A program made the position numbers and the translations under genes. This document shows, piece by piece, positions 12,167 through 25,700 of a stretch of 64,000 nt of DNA. Positions within the stretch are counted from its first letter, which is position 1. The number at the start of each line of letters is the position of its first letter. This stretch comes from Caprimulgus europaeus (Eukaryota; Chordata; Aves; Caprimulgiformes; Caprimulgidae). Location: NCBI GenBank assembly GCA_907165065.1, contig OU015526.1, positions 67,665,723-67,729,722 on the forward strand. The letters are read 5' to 3'. The notes below the pieces were generated by a model. The model saw only the letters and a program-made list of their open reading frames with translations, searched no databases and was not told the origin of the DNA.

Positions 12167-13518
12167 GAAGTGTCACACCAGGTACAAGCATGTGCCATGA
12201 GCTGCTGTGCCAGCACAGCAAGCAGGCACAGGGCAGCTGGAGGGGATGTTGCTAATGACAGGGAGCAGGAGTACTCCAAGCCTCTCCAAGCCTGCACTGA
12301 GGTCCAGCTCTTTGCAGTCAGTGTCTTTAGCAGCTCTTGTGAAAAGTATTGGTCATTTTGGCTGAAGATAGTGCAGTATATGCTCGTACAAGGCTGCAGG
12401 TGTGTCTTTTTTTTCTTATCCTATCTCTACATGGCACTGTGGGACACGCTTACATACATGAAGCAGGTGTTACAAAGGCTGGTATTAGCGAGGTGTCGTG
12501 GTTGAAGAATAATTAAGACTGCCATGAGGAAGAAAGGTGGATTAAAACTTGTGCAGTTTTTCAAATTAGCACATTAAATCACCATCCAATCAAGATCCGT
12601 AAATAAGTATGTCACAAAACTTATGCTTATTGCAGATTGCAGGAAAAAATATTGTTGGGAATACTGCTTGGGAATATAAAGACACTGTGCCTGAGTTTTA
12701 AATATGCTTTGCAAGGGTGGTTTTGGTATTGTTGAGTGCTATTATTTCTTGACAAAAAGGTGTATTAGACTGTGTCTAATATCTGTGTATCAGTGGCATT
12801 ACTAATCCTGTGATATCATAAAAATTAGATTTGCTTAATGTAACCACTTCTGAAAAAGAAAACTGTTTCTTTAAATTTGTTATGCTGTTAATTCTTTAAT
12901 TTTTTTTATTAATACATTCCATATACCTTTTTTCCTAAACTGGCAGAGGATCAATATGAAGCTGATCATACAGAATTTCATTCTTTCTAAATGATCATTT
13001 AAATTTACCTAACTTTGTTAATTTTGATACTTAATGGTTTTTCTGCATCATTTGTTACACTCTTTGTCTGATATTTTAGCATTTGGTTTGCTCCAGCTAT
13101 ATATTGAGAGAAATCTTTAATAATCATTAGACAGCCCTGGATATTGGACTGGTTTTATTACCTTTTCTTGTCTAGTTTTCCCTTTTTTCCCTCATTAAAC
13201 ACAAACTTTTTTTTTTTTTTTTAGTATTACAGTCATGGATAAATATCACTTACAACTTCTGCTCCTGTCCTTGACAAGGTGAAGTTATTAAGACTCGTTT
13301 ACAGCCTGTAAGAGGAGATGTCTGGAGATTAAGCCTAGTGCTACTAAAACATAGTGTATCTGTCTGCTTGCTACTGATCATTGCTGTCAGGTGAGAACAC
13401 CTGTGATACGTGTTCCTCTATCATCCACATGAATCTTAACCAGCATTAGTCTGAGTAGGAAGGAAGAAGGAGACATACACCTACCTGAACAAAGACATAC
13501 CTGGGAAGTTCATACTTT
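12167..13518 (+). other. RNF150: Intronic DNA without recognised features
   Basis: AT-rich unique sequence. A near-perfect palindrome at 12763-12781 (8-bp arms, 3-bp spacer) and T-rich runs near 12900 and 13210 are the only structures noticed. The longest open frame (12170-12505, 111 codons) has no recognisable protein character. Confidence 0.6.
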
Positions 13519-13899
13519 CATAGAATCATTTTGGTTGGGAAAGACCTTTAAGATCATTGAGTCCAACTGTTAACCTGACTCTGCCAAGTCCACCGCTAAA
13601 CCGTGTCCCTAAGCACCACATCTACACGTCTTTTAAATACCTCCAGGAATGGTGACTCAAGCATTCCCTGGGCAGCCTGTTCCAATGCTTGACAACCCTT
13701 TCAGTGAGGAAATTTTTCCTGACATCCAATCTGAAACTCCCCTGATGCCACTTGAGGCCATTTCCTCTTGTTCTATTGCTTGTTACTTGGGAGAAGAGAC
13801 CGAGACCCACCTTGCTACCTGCCCTCCTTTCAGATAGTTGTAGACAGCGATAAGATCTCCCTTGAGCCTCCTTTCCTGCAGCCTAAACAACCCCAGGTC
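13519..13899 (-). mobile_element. CR1 LINE 3' fragment, inverted
   Basis: Read on the minus strand this is a CR1 3' end. The + strand starts with the reverse-complemented terminus TCATAGAATCATTTTGGTTG, then AAGACCTTTAAGATCATTGA, TTCCCTGGGCAGCCTGTTCC and AACCCTTTCAGTGAGGAAAT, up to AGCCTAAACAACCCCAG. The minus-strand frame 13622-13810 preserves the worn reverse-transcriptase tail motif ending in HWNRLPRE. Its closest relative in the window is the inverted copy at 62768-63545. It is 5' truncated and non-functional. Confidence 0.93.
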
Positions 13900-13919
13900 A
13901 CATTGCAATTAAACATATG

Positions 13920-14022
13920 ATAGAGAAAAAAAAACAACAACAAACCCACAAAAAACCCAAACCAAACAAAAAAACCCAAACCAAACAAAAAGAAAACCCA
14001 CAAAAAAAACACCACCAACAGA
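13920..14022. repeat. A-rich (CAAACC/AAAACCC)n low-complexity tract
   Basis: About 100 bases consist almost only of A and C on the + strand, with repeated CAAAC, AAACCC and CACAAAAA motifs. It lies beyond the 5'-truncated end of the inverted CR1, so it is not that element's 3' tail. The minus-strand open frame over it (Gly/Phe/Leu-rich) is a low-complexity artefact. Confidence 0.8.
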
Positions 14023-17000
14023 AAACCATGAATACAAATAGCAGGCAGGTATGAAGACAGGTTAACTAAACATTGAGCTCTTTAATTTCCACTAGCAGAA
14101 ACGTAAATATTTGCACAGAGGATTGTTTACTTTTGTTTTCCTTTTGTTTTCTTTTTTTAGTTAATGTTTTTTTAAAATAAGCTGTTTTCTTGTTCTGTTC
14201 ACACTAGTTTTGAACTTTCCATTTCAGTGCTTACAAAAGCCTTTTTTTACCCTCAGCACTGCTAAGGGAAGCTGCCATGACCTTTTTGGAAACTAGGATC
14301 AGTGTTGCAGAGGACAAAGCAGTTGCAATAGTCTTCTGAATGTTGAATGTTGAATAATCTCCCCAAATGGAAATCAGTGATGCTAATTAATCCTCCTTAA
14401 GATATATTGAGAGCTCTGATTCCCATATAATTAAGTTTCTTTAAATAAAAAAAAAAGTGAAGAGAGACAATTTTAATTAAATATGAGTAAGATTCTTATT
14501 TGTCTATACAAGAATCTTTCTATCTAGCATTGCTTATACCTCGAGAACAACTGCAGGAATGACAGAAAGTAAAAGGAGAAAAGTTAAAACCCATTTTTTG
14601 CAATGTTTCTCTCCCTTCCTTACTCACTGTGAGTATTTCAGCCCCCTGCTATGGATTTTATTCTAAGTATCCATTCCAAAATATTCTTACCTATACTGAT
14701 ATAGTTCATCTTCACTTTCATTTCATACCCCCAACCCTTTGAAAATGCAGTGTTTTCAGCCCTCAACATTAAAATTTCCATCAGTTAAGTTCCCCTTTCC
14801 AACCCCCAAACTGAGACAAAAAGTACTGTTGGTTTTTCTTTGTCACTTTCTTGTGTGAGCCTTGCAAGTGTAGTCATTTTAAGCTTTCATTTTTTTTCTT
14901 AAGACTTTTTTTTTTTTCTTTTTCCCCAGAAAAAGCTCTGAGGTCCAGGAACATTTTCTGAGGAAAGCTGACGTTCATACATAATTACTGAACTTTTCCT
15001 TCCTCCACAGTGTCCTCTCATTTCCTTAGCACTTCTATTTAGCTGCTTGGCATTTAAATCATCTTTTATCTGAGGACTTGTTTTCAGAGAAAAGGTGAAT
15101 GGTTTCTCCTTGGCCCCATCACTGTCTTTGGAGGAGCCCAGCACCCTCACTGTTTTTAGAGGTTGCTGTAGCATCCTGCAGTCATTGAGTGCTTTGTTGT
15201 CCATCCCACAGGCACTCCCAAAGCTTCAATAAGATGTGAGGCTGTAGAGCTTCTCAGGCAGGATGCTAAGCAGGTGAGGTTTTATTTAAGGAAGGACTTG
15301 CAGAGCTGTGTGTTCTCCAGTCTACTTTGTAGTGACATTTGCAGATGGGAGGGATGGGCACATACCAAAGTCAAGAAGGAGAAAGCAAAACCACCAACTT
15401 GCTAAATACTTTCATGAGTTTTCCAACCCTAATCAGACCTTCCATCACAGTCAGGTTTTCCAGTTATGTTTATGAGAAGTTAATCAAGCCCAATACGTGG
15501 AATTTCTGGGTACATTCAAGATTTTTATTACTTTTCCACAATCTGATTCCAGGTCATAGATTAACTATGCTTGTTATCCCTAGAGAAATTTAAGACGCGA
15601 ACTGTACTGTGTTGTCAGCCTTGTCCTTTCCCTCTCAGTCATTTCACATGTTTCTTTGAAGCTTTTCTTTTTTAAACCATCTTTTACACTCAGGAAATGA
15701 AACTTCCAAATTAAATGTGAAATAGTCCCTTTGTCAACAAATAACTTACTACAGTTCTGCTGTGTTACAGATATATGTTTTCTTTGAAAGATGAGCTGTT
15801 GTTTTTGCTCTAAAAACTCACTCTTTCACACTTTGTATATGCTGGGAAAAAGCTCCTGTACCTTTTCCCTTTCTTCTTTTTTTCCCCCAGTGGAGTCTGA
15901 ATGAATTACTCTTCCAAAACTCTCAGAAGACAAGGCATGAAAAGGAAGAGTACCTGAATTCCCCAAGATACTCATTTCACGCTGCTTTTCACTAAAAAAA
16001 GTCCTGAAGTGATACATAGATCCAGATCTGCAAACAAGCACTGTTGAATGTATAATATGTAATCCTGGGAAGATCTGTCTGTGCTTTAAGTGCATGAGCC
16101 ATTGACTTCAAAAACATAGCTACTGGTAATGAACATTCTGAGCCAATTCTGTGGAAAGAAGCTGGGCTTTTTTATTTTGTCAACCTATAGTTGTGTTTTC
16201 TCTTGATTTATTCCCTTATTTGTCTTCATTTTTTCTGGTGCTTGCATGTAGAAACCTATGCTAGTTCATGATGGTAATAGAGAGAAAGCCACTGTACATC
16301 CTTGAAATCTCTGTTATTCTGCTGGGACCAACACTTCCAATACAGCATTAATTTCAAAACAGCTTGCTTGGTGATGGAGAATTCTTTTTTTTTTTTTTAA
16401 AGATTTACTCTTGAGACTTTATGCTTGGTTGTGTCACATATGATGCCTAATGTTTTTAAGACTTTGTTAAAACAGGAAAATTAGGAAATCTGGTGGGGGG
16501 TAGGGGGGAAGGAACTTAAAGATTTTTCTCATCTTGACCTAAAATATCACTTCTGATGGCAGCCTGACTTCTTTTAGTCTAAAGAGCTATTGTGGAAGAA
16601 AGGTCATGACTGAAAATAAAATAAAATGTGACGGTTTTGTCTTGGTGCAAGTTTGGCTTTGTTTTTTTGCATTTACAAATAAATCAGTTTCAAGGTTCAA
16701 ATGTGATGCTTTAGAGACTTGTCAGCATTTGTACCACCCTGCTGCCTTTTTTTTTTTCTTTTTTTTAATGCTTCAGAAATTAAAGGCATGGAGAATTTTA
16801 TTTCTCCTAACACAAAAAACCTGAAATCCTCTTGGCTCATAAATGATACATTTAGTCTTTTCAATTTTACGGCCCTTAACTATTATTCAAGGTGATAGTG
16901 GAGAAAATTTCTAGTATCTGAGAGGAGTCCTCTTGCTCTTGAATCCTACTGCAAGTTACATTTCCTTGCTCTCCCCGCCCCTGAAAAAGTGCCCTGTGGT

Positions 17001-18499
17001 AGATGTAAAAATATTGGTAGAAGACCAAGTTTTAGTTGTCTGATCTGTCATCAGATCCATGAATTCTCATACCAGTTGTTTCTGTTCCTATATTTTAGCC
17101 ACTTTTTAGTTGGAGAAGAATGAAGAATACTGTTCTAAGCAAAAAAAACTGTAATGATGATGATGCAAGTTCCTTCAGAGGATCATTGCAACCAATTTTA
17201 TGAGGTGGGCTGTAACAGAGTTACTCAGTTCTAAATGCAGTGTGTGAGAATAGACATCAAACTGAAGCAAATATACTTGAAATCTGTTTAGGAGAAAAAA
17301 AAAAAGGTTGGTTTTACTGAAATATACCTATATTTTCCATTAATATAGAATATGATTCTAATATAATGTAAGCTAATATAATGTAATTAGCTACATGTGT
17401 ACCTGTAGCTGGGTTAGGGGTTGTCAGTTTGTTAATATAATAATGCCCACAAAATGATGTTCTTCTTTCTCACTCTTTTATGGATGCAGTGAGCTGTAAC
17501 CGTGCAAAGCAGCCTTGGTTTATAAATGGACTACAGCAAAAAAGCCTGGATGGTGCAGAAATATTTGAGTTGTGCTTTGTCCCAGCAGAGAAAACTGGCC
17601 TTTTAAGTCCATCTTACTAATAACGGGAATGAAAGGAGGCAGAGAAATGGGAAGTATACAGGTTTTCATTGTTTATTGGACATTGGAAATAAACATGTAC
17701 AGAACTGTCTTCCATTTCTCAGTTAACAATAGCATAGCAGAGAGAGAAGTACAAAGGTAGGATAAATTCTTTCTTATTAGTCATAAAATACCATATTTTA
17801 CCACCTGCTTCATGCTCAGTAGTTATTTTTCCAGTCAGGTTCCTCCCAGAGCACAGCAGAGGTGGCAGGATTAAGCCCAAAATTTGAATGACACCCTTAT
17901 GCTCTGTTTAGCTGCAACGTTATGATTTAAATGGAAGTTGATCCATCTGGTATTTTCATCCTAAACCAAAAGCTCTTTCTTGAAAACTGTTTGTTATGAG
18001 AAAGAGTAATTAGACTGTCTAGTTTAATGGAGAGTTATTGAAATTGAAAACTGCGCCAAATAATTATGCAGTTATGGAGCAGATTGAGTCTATTGGCAGT
18101 GGCCAAAGTGACATGACATCAAGGTCATTTAGAAGATGCAACTTAGCAGAAGTTGGGAAAGTCTTTGCTGTGCATAGTGCTTTGGGTTTTTGCATTGTAG
18201 GGAACACTGGACCTACCAAACACCAGATTCCTAAACAGCACTGTATGACCCTTCAAAAATTAAAACACTGAAAAAGTATTGTATTTACAGTGGCTATTTT
18301 TAGAGAGTGTAGTGTAACACAGTAGAGTACAATGTGATGAAAAATGAAATTGAATATCTCTCTTGTAAATCTTTCACAAAATACATACCCTTTCTATCTC
18401 AGAACTCCTGTTACCCTTTCACTTCCTGACTTTAACAAAACTTCATTTGTTGACGTCAAACTTCTGTGTGGCAGTACTGGGCACAGAAGCAACAACCTC

Positions 18500-18541
18500 T
18501 TTTTTTTTTTTTTCCTTTTTTTTTTTCTTTTTTTTCCTCCT
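18500..18541. repeat. Poly-T / pyrimidine tract
   Basis: Some forty bases of T interrupted only by C. It could be the reverse-complemented A-tail of an old retrocopy, but nothing recognisable adjoins it. Confidence 0.8.
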
Positions 18542-18924
18542 CCTACCTCATACATTTACTTACTTGAAATGCATTATGAAGGGGATCCACAAAAGATGTG
18601 GTTGAAATCCTTTTTCAGTCCATCTGCCTCCTGTCTAATTAGCTACTTTGTCCTGCTCAGCTGTTCAGACAGGAGGAGGAAACTGAAGAATTAGATTGAG
18701 AAGCTGAGTGGGCTGCTCCCAATTTTCTATTCAATTGAACCAGTGCCCTGAGAGTGAGGGACTTAAACACTTTCCCTGAGACCTCCTTAAAGGAGCATGC
18801 TTCTTCAGGATTTGACTTTCACCACATAGAAGGAGCCTCAGCACTGAAAAGGTTTTTACAGTGTTATAGAGGAAAGGTAACTTTTATATGGGGGTGAAGA
18901 ATCCCGTGCAATAAATCTGTTTAG

Positions 18925-18949
18925 CTTAGAAGAGAGTTTCTCTTCTAAG
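18925..18949. repeat. Perfect 11-bp inverted repeat (hairpin)
   Basis: CTTAGAAGAGA at 18925-18935 is followed by GTT and then its exact reverse complement TCTCTTCTAAG at 18939-18949. The stem is AT-rich and short. No promoter or T-run supports a terminator or small RNA role. Confidence 0.6.
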
Positions 18950-21091
18950 AGAATTTCAGCTGTTCTGCCTTCAGTGGTCCTCCTGATTTCACTGTGAATC
19001 TTTTGTCTGGTTAATCACTTTATAAACAGGAAAAAAAAAAGATGTAATGCCTTAACCAGACTTGAGGTATCTGTGAAGTTATGTGCTAATGTTTTGAAGA
19101 AAAACTGCCACAGAAAATCTTGAAGGCCATACACATACACATGCAGAAGGGAAGGAGTCAAATAGCAACTTAGACTTTTTGGCAGTGGTGACTTACACAT
19201 GGATCCTCAAGTGCAGAATGCTTGAGCCCTCATGCCTGAGGCCTGATATGTGACATGGCAGATGTATAGCAGAGGTTCATCCAGGATTTCTCCTAGCTTA
19301 GACTGAAATTAGCATTAAAATCTTTCTTGACCAAGAAGAGGTTGGACTAGACCCCCAGCTAAAATGTTGGGGGGCTACAGATATGTCTAAAATGACATAA
19401 AATCTTGACTACAGAGGACAGTTGATCATAAGATGACTGTTTTGGACTAGCTTTTAAAACTGGTTTGGGGGATCTTTGGAGATTTGGCACTATAGGTGGT
19501 ATTTTTCCTTACTGCTTAGATAAGGACTTAACCCTCAGAGGCTGATTGTGTTCAGATCCAAGGAGTTGGTTCAGAACCTGGTTTGTATGTTAAGGATGCA
19601 AAAGTGTAGGAACTGTGCAGGTTCTTTGCAACCAGGAATAACTGAACTTATGGAGAAATCAGCCTGGCTCCTGCTAGTGAAACTGTGCTGGAAGAAAAGT
19701 TGCACACGTGGAACTTGACTCTGTTTCCATTGAAGTCAAGGCGTTTTCATTCCAAGAAGAATAGAATTGGTTTTGATTTTGCTTTCAACATTGGAAGTGA
19801 TTTTTTAACTCTCAGGAGATTTATTTCTATTTAGCATAATCTCTACTTCCACTTTCTGAATCTTTTTCTTTGTTCATAATTATGATTGGCATTGTTAGAA
19901 AAAAAATATATGCTGCATTGGGCAGGGCGGTGTTAGTTTTTAAAGAGCTATTTAGTTGCCTGACATAGTTGCAAGAGTATATTTCAATATCACTAAAGGC
20001 ATCAGACAGAAAATGATTTACACAACTTTAGCTAGAACTAAAGGGCACGGGTTTGTGATTTCAGAGCTGGGTTTATGACGGTACAAATTCATGGCTCCCC
20101 TACAAAAAAAATCTGAAACTGTATTGTTTCATTGAATGTGGTCTGTAATTTTTGTGTGGCAAAGAACCAAAACATCCCTAGGAAGCTGTGCATTTGTTTG
20201 TCTTTTTGCTAACAAGCTGTTGGCTAAATAAATTTCCATTGTTGAATGACTGAGACAGTCAAATATTTACGATGCAGGCAGAGGGCAGTTCCTTTTAAAG
20301 GCCGTGTGACAAACATCTGGCCAAATGGCTGAACGTCTTCTGTAACAGGGAATTTCTGGGAATAATGGTCAAGGATTCTGACTAATTGCAGGCACTAGCT
20401 CTTAATGAGTGCCAAATGTGCACCTGTTCACCTCTCTGTCCAGCCCCTCCGTAAATGTGTTGCATGGATGATGTTCTGGTGGCCTGGTTGTTTTGTACCG
20501 TAGTTTGGAGGTCATTTTTCCTGCAGCTCCTTTTTATTTCACACATCTGGGCCCGTCATGCACACAACAGGATGTCAGGGCTGTTACTCGGCTGTAATCT
20601 GGTGGCCCTGCATATGCACTAAAGCAGTTCCTTAGGCTGTACTTAAAAATTCTTCTTGTGCTTACTGCTCCGTATTAGACAGCGCAGTCAACTGTTTGGT
20701 CAGTATTTCATCAGTTCTTCAGAATGTCAGTGATTGTGTTCTGAGATGCCATCCATGCCCTCGAGCACATAACATTACAGCCTGAACAAAGGCGAAAGAG
20801 TTTGCACTGATGATTTAGGGTCTGGATCACTACTTTTCTAGTTTTAGATGGATTTAGTGCTGCTGCAGGGAAGCAAGCTATGCGAGGAGGTGCTCTACAA
20901 ATCACAGTCTGTGTGTGGCAATGAAATCTGCAGTGAATAGGCACAGATCTCTCTCTTCTAACCTGCACTGATTGCTGAGGTACCTGTGCTAAGCTGTGCT
21001 TTTGCCCTCAAGGTGCTTAACAGGCTTATGGACTGGAAATCCCTCATCTGTGCAGTGCCTATGGACCAGTTTAGGCCAGAGCCTTCCTAGG

Positions 21092-21985
21092 TGTGGCGGT
21101 TTCACCCACAGCTAAGAGCATGCGGTCCTGCCCTCACTCACCCTCACCCACTGGGGTGGGAAGGGAAACACAACACAGGGGATTGTGTGTCAAAATGAGG
21201 ACAAAGACAACTCACCAGTTATGGTCACAGGCAAAACAGGCTTGATTTGGGGAAGAAAAATCCATTTGATTTGTTAGCAGTCAATCAGAGCAGGATAGTG
21301 AGGATTAACAACCACATCTTACAACACCTTCCCCCACCCCTCCCTTCTTCCCAGGCTCAAATCACTTTGCTCCCGATGTCTCTACCTTCTTCTGAGTCAC
21401 TTGATAGAGAGGGCTAACAATCAGACTCTAATTTGGGATATGCAGCCTCCAAAAACCCACAACACCCAAGAAAGCATGTGCTTCCTCTTTGCTAGTTGGT
21501 GGAGTCAGCAGTTATTTTGTTGGTCACATCCACTGGGATGTGTCAACGCCCATCTTGCCATTTTATTCCTAAAAACTGGATCTCCTGTGCAGGTCCTTTG
21601 ACCTTACTTCATTTTATGTCAAAACCAGCTTTCAGGAGGATTTGAACTATTTTCTTTCCTTTCTCAAAAACTTCTGCTGTTTTGGTCTGGGTGTCTGAGG
21701 TCCTCTGTCCTCTCCCTCCTCCTCCTTCCTCATGACAACAATGCTCTCTTTTTCTTTAGGCTGATGGACTTTTTTGTTCAAGTCACTGGTCTCTCCTCAT
21801 GGTTCTCTCCTCCTTCTTTCCCAACCAGTTCTTCCCCTCATAAATATGAATTTGAAGAGCTGTTCATCTATTGCAATTTGACTCAGTCTGGACTGGAGGT
21901 GGGTCTGCCTTGGAGCCAGGTGAGCTTCATAAATCTTCTCACAGGGGTCATCACTGTAGCCCCTTCCCCACTACAAAAAATTGTA
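21092..21985 (+). mobile_element. Solo LTR, copy 2, a mosaic or divergent subfamily
   Basis: It starts TGTGGCGGTTTCACCCACAG. For about 300 bp it follows copy 1 closely: GATTGTGTGTCAAAATGAGG, CACCAGTTATGGTCACAGGC, CAACCACATCTTACAACACC, TCAAATCACTTTGCTCCC. Its last part (about 21830-21975) again matches the family: CTTCCCCTCATAAATATGAA, then CTTGGAGCCAGG, then CCCCTTCCCCACTAC. The middle (about 21390-21800) is unlike copies 1 and 3. TAAATAT at 21841-21847 is a TATA-like motif at the position where copy 1 is degraded. The 3' border is unclear: I see no clean CA end and no matching copy of the left flank CTAGG. Confidence 0.75.
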
Positions 21986-22690
21986 TTGCCTACGGGCAAG
22001 TCGCTTGCCGGTGAGGAAACTGATAAATGGGATATTTGGTGAGCTAGAAGTAATGGCATGTATCTTCAGTTTAGGATTACAACAAATGAGTTGTTGAACT
22101 GAAAAACAATAAGGTGAAACTTTCACTTAAATAATTCTGTCATGACTACTTAAATCCATAAAAACTTCCCCTGTCGTGAAGCGTGGCATGGGACAGTCTG
22201 CCGTATGACTTTTAGAATCGGGTACTTCACAGTACCTTTGTGCACATCTCCTTTCCCTTTTGTGCTTAGGAATGCAGACCTTACTGTAATTTATAATACT
22301 TACAAAATACTGAAGGTCACACAGAATCATAGGGTGTTTCTGAAGCCTAGACAAAACAAATCAAGATTCTTAGCATCTGTGTAAATGTGATAAATTATGA
22401 AAAGCAAACTCAGATCCTAATTTTGAAAAGCCAACATATTGCTGTGATGTTTTCAGCTTGTTGCTGTCCAGCTGCCCTGGAAAAGCAGCAGCTGCTGTGC
22501 TTCATTGCCTGCTTCTTTCCTGGAAGGTGCTTTATGATTTAAATCACTTCTTTGGGTGGAAAAAAAGCAGATCTCTTAATTCAGCAGCAGCCGTTTACAT
22601 TGACTTGACACCAAGAAATAAAACCAATTGAAAAGGATCACTGCAAGGATAGAGAAGAATAGGCTTAACTAATAAAAAGCTGCTGGAAGC

Positions 22691-22708
22691 AAAAAAAAAA
22701 AAAAAAAA
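22691..22708. repeat. Poly-A run (18 A)
   Basis: An uninterrupted A18. No retrocopy with a recognisable body is seen immediately upstream. Confidence 0.9.
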
Positions 22709-25700
22709 GACATAATACTAGGGTTTAACTCTCAATTTCAGAACAAAAAAAGTATACATGCAGTTTTATGCATGTAAAAGTAAAGAAAATTGTTGTTTGG
22801 TGGTGGTGTGTTTTGCTTATTTTTTTTGTTTTTTCCAAAGGCAGATTTTTATAATATGCATTGATTATAGGTCTAGAATAATCTCTTAAACCAAGAGAGC
22901 AGCATCCATGTGCTAAGTGGGCATATTAAGCCAAGAGCTGATTGTCACCACATGAAATCCTGTTGCCTTTTTTGGCTGGAGAAGAAATGCTTCCAAGATG
23001 AGTGCAAAGGCAAGAGGATGACCAGACTGTCCAGCCTTGTATTTGTGACTCTTTATGCCATGTGCTTTTAGCAGAGTGTGGCATGGCTAGTGGGTAGCTC
23101 CCCCACTTCCCCCCAATCAGATTATCTAACAGTTAATCTGTTTTGTTGATGTGCTGAGCGACAGCAGCTCATTCAGGAACAGGCTCGGGGCGGGAGGGGG
23201 AGCGTTTCTGAGAGCAAGCTGTTTCAACCACACGTTTTCCTTTTAGTGATTCGTAGGATTAAATTTCAGGCTGTTGCCTATGGAACTTGGCATTAACAGC
23301 CAACACATTCAGCACGTTAGCTTTTCCCTTCAACTTCCCTTATGGAAAAAAATAGAAGCTGTAGTTTATCACCATCAGACTCCCTTGGCCAACTTGTAAG
23401 GCTTTGATTATCCTTTTTCATCACTTTTTAATACTGACCTAAACTTAGGTTTAGGTTAAATTCACAATCCCTTCACCTTTTTTCTTTGTGTCCATGTGTG
23501 TTTCTTTTCAGCATATACAGAATAGTTCTGAAATGAGCTGGAACTGATCTATGCTACTCTTAACCTCCTTCCTTTCTAGATGGATAATTATTATTTCTCA
23601 GCATGTGTGTGTAGGTAACCATCCATACTCCAGCTATGTAGCCAGCCTATTTCCTCTTTACCTAGAGGAAAGGTGGGAATACATCTTGTTTTGTCAGCAT
23701 TTATTGCACTTTCTCTTGTTTTAGTTAAGTCCATTAGTTGTAGATCTTGATGTGGCTCCTGAGTCCCAGTTCATATAGTGCTTGATGGTTTGTATAAAGT
23801 CTGAATGGCGAAGCCTCTTGTAGTCGTCTTTCTCGCTTTTCATGACATGAAAGCAGTCAGGGAAGACCTAAGTCTAATTAGAGTGAATGAATCTGTGCCT
23901 TGTACGTGCTGCTCAGAGGCTTTGCTGTCTCTTATCCATATTACTGTCACAGCTGAGGAGCAGATCACAAGGGCACCCTAGTGCGGACCCCGAGTGCTCT
24001 ATCTGTATAGATTACCGCGGTGAATCCAGGCTGCCGCTTCGGCTTTCACAAAGCCTCTTCACCAGAGGAAAACATATTATGTTAGCTAACGTGTTGCAGC
24101 TGTCAGGAGGTAAAAGCCTAATGGCATTAAGGCAATGTACAGTTCTCACAGGTTGCAGCAAGTGCTGTGGGGAAGCTGAGAGATAATCAGAGCCTAGTAA
24201 CAGGCACTAAAACTACAGATACTTTGCCTTTTCCAGAACTGCATTTCATTTTAGTCTATGTGTAAATGCTGCAAGAACATATTTTGACATCACAGAGACA
24301 AAATTTCAGCCAGCACAGACAGGGCTGAACTAAGAACAGCGCAGGGGACAAGCCAAGAACTAGACAATCTTGCCAGGATAATGGGAGACCTCAGCATGGA
24401 GTCACAGGGCCATAGTGTGTGTATTTTATTTGGGAATGCTGTGTTTGCTTAGCTAGACCTGCTAAACTTGTCCTAACCACTGTAGGGAAGTGTCCTGTCT
24501 CATTATATACCTATGCTGTTGGTATCTGGATATTTCTGTCCATGGACAGTGTATAAATTGTGTGTGATGCTTCTCACCATGATGTTGAGAAGATCCTGAT
24601 TGCAGTAGATTGAGAGATGCCAAATGGCCTTTTGAAAGGGCTCAGTGACACAAAATGCTGGGAGAAGCTCTGATTCCGGTCATGAAAGAGAGGGTACAGT
24701 GTTCATGTATGGATGTGATGGCATCAGGGATTGTCTGGCCATCGTAGTCAGAAAAGAGTCCCCTTGGGCTACTGGATCGATACAGGTGGATTTTTAGCTT
24801 CTAGACAAATAGCTAGAAGGGTCACAAATAAACTTTCTCTGCCTGCAATTGAAGGTGGTGGTCCACCAAACCACCTCTGTCTGTGATCAAAGGTGAGGTT
24901 TCACCATCTCCTCTCCGTTCCAGGTCTAAAGGATGGCAAACAGGGGCAGCTGGAGCAGCCCAAGTTCTTGAATCTTCTGTTTATTCTCTCTCAGCTTGAT
25001 TTTTTTTCCCATGTTATTTTTTGGGTCTGCCATATGTGTGACTCGACTCCTGCCCCAGCCTGTAGCCCTACTGTAATTACAACTCTTTCACTCTTCTTTG
25101 GTTATCATAGTCAATCAGTTTCTAAGTCAGCATGTGTCATTCTGAAGGGTTTGATGTGGACATACACCTTGTGGAGTGCCTCATGGTATCCAGCCCCAGC
25201 CCTCATTCCCTCCGATTCAGCTCTGCAAACCCCACTGAAACAAAGTGCCCCTTTGGCCCTGTGTGGTTCAGGCACCAATTTAATTTCATTTTGAAGCCCA
25301 GCATCAATCTACCTCGGCCCAAGATACAGGACTACAAAAGTCATCTTTCTTTACAGTTCCACATTTCTGCCTGTTTTGGGACAGTTTCTCCAGTTCCTTC
25401 TAATTAAACTTGAGGAACCAGTAAGGTTTTGCCATCAGAGCATTTGGCTAATGTTGTATGCCAAACAAAGAGTTTTTGAAGATTTACTGTCTGCAGGTCA
25501 TGAGTATGTAAATACTTATTATTTGCTTATGTAACAGGTTTTTTTTAAGTGGTGACTTTTGACAGCTACAGTTCAATTTTACCAACTGTTTCTTTCTAAA
25601 AATGAAGAAAATACAGGATCACAAGAGCAGAAATGATACTTCTTAATGTAAATAAGTTGGTTTTAGGGAGTTAATGAATGAAGAAACTACTGAAAGATGT

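Larger units (their letters stand above)
14023..21086 (+). other. RNF150: Intronic DNA (part 2)
   Basis: Long AT-rich stretch without supportable exons. It contains T-runs (for example 14910-14918 and 16387-16398), a pyrimidine-rich run at 18500-18541 and a perfect hairpin at 18925-18949. A duplicated AGCTAATATAATGTAA-like segment lies near 17356-17388. Open frames of up to 116 codons have no family resemblance. Confidence 0.6.

Noticed and set aside
13830-14018. Minus-strand frame rich in Phe, Leu, Gly
   Set aside because: Translation of the A/C-rich simple repeat, not a membrane protein.
24893-25294. 133-codon + strand open frame
   Set aside because: No domain or splice context; hydrophobic patches come from T-rich sequence.
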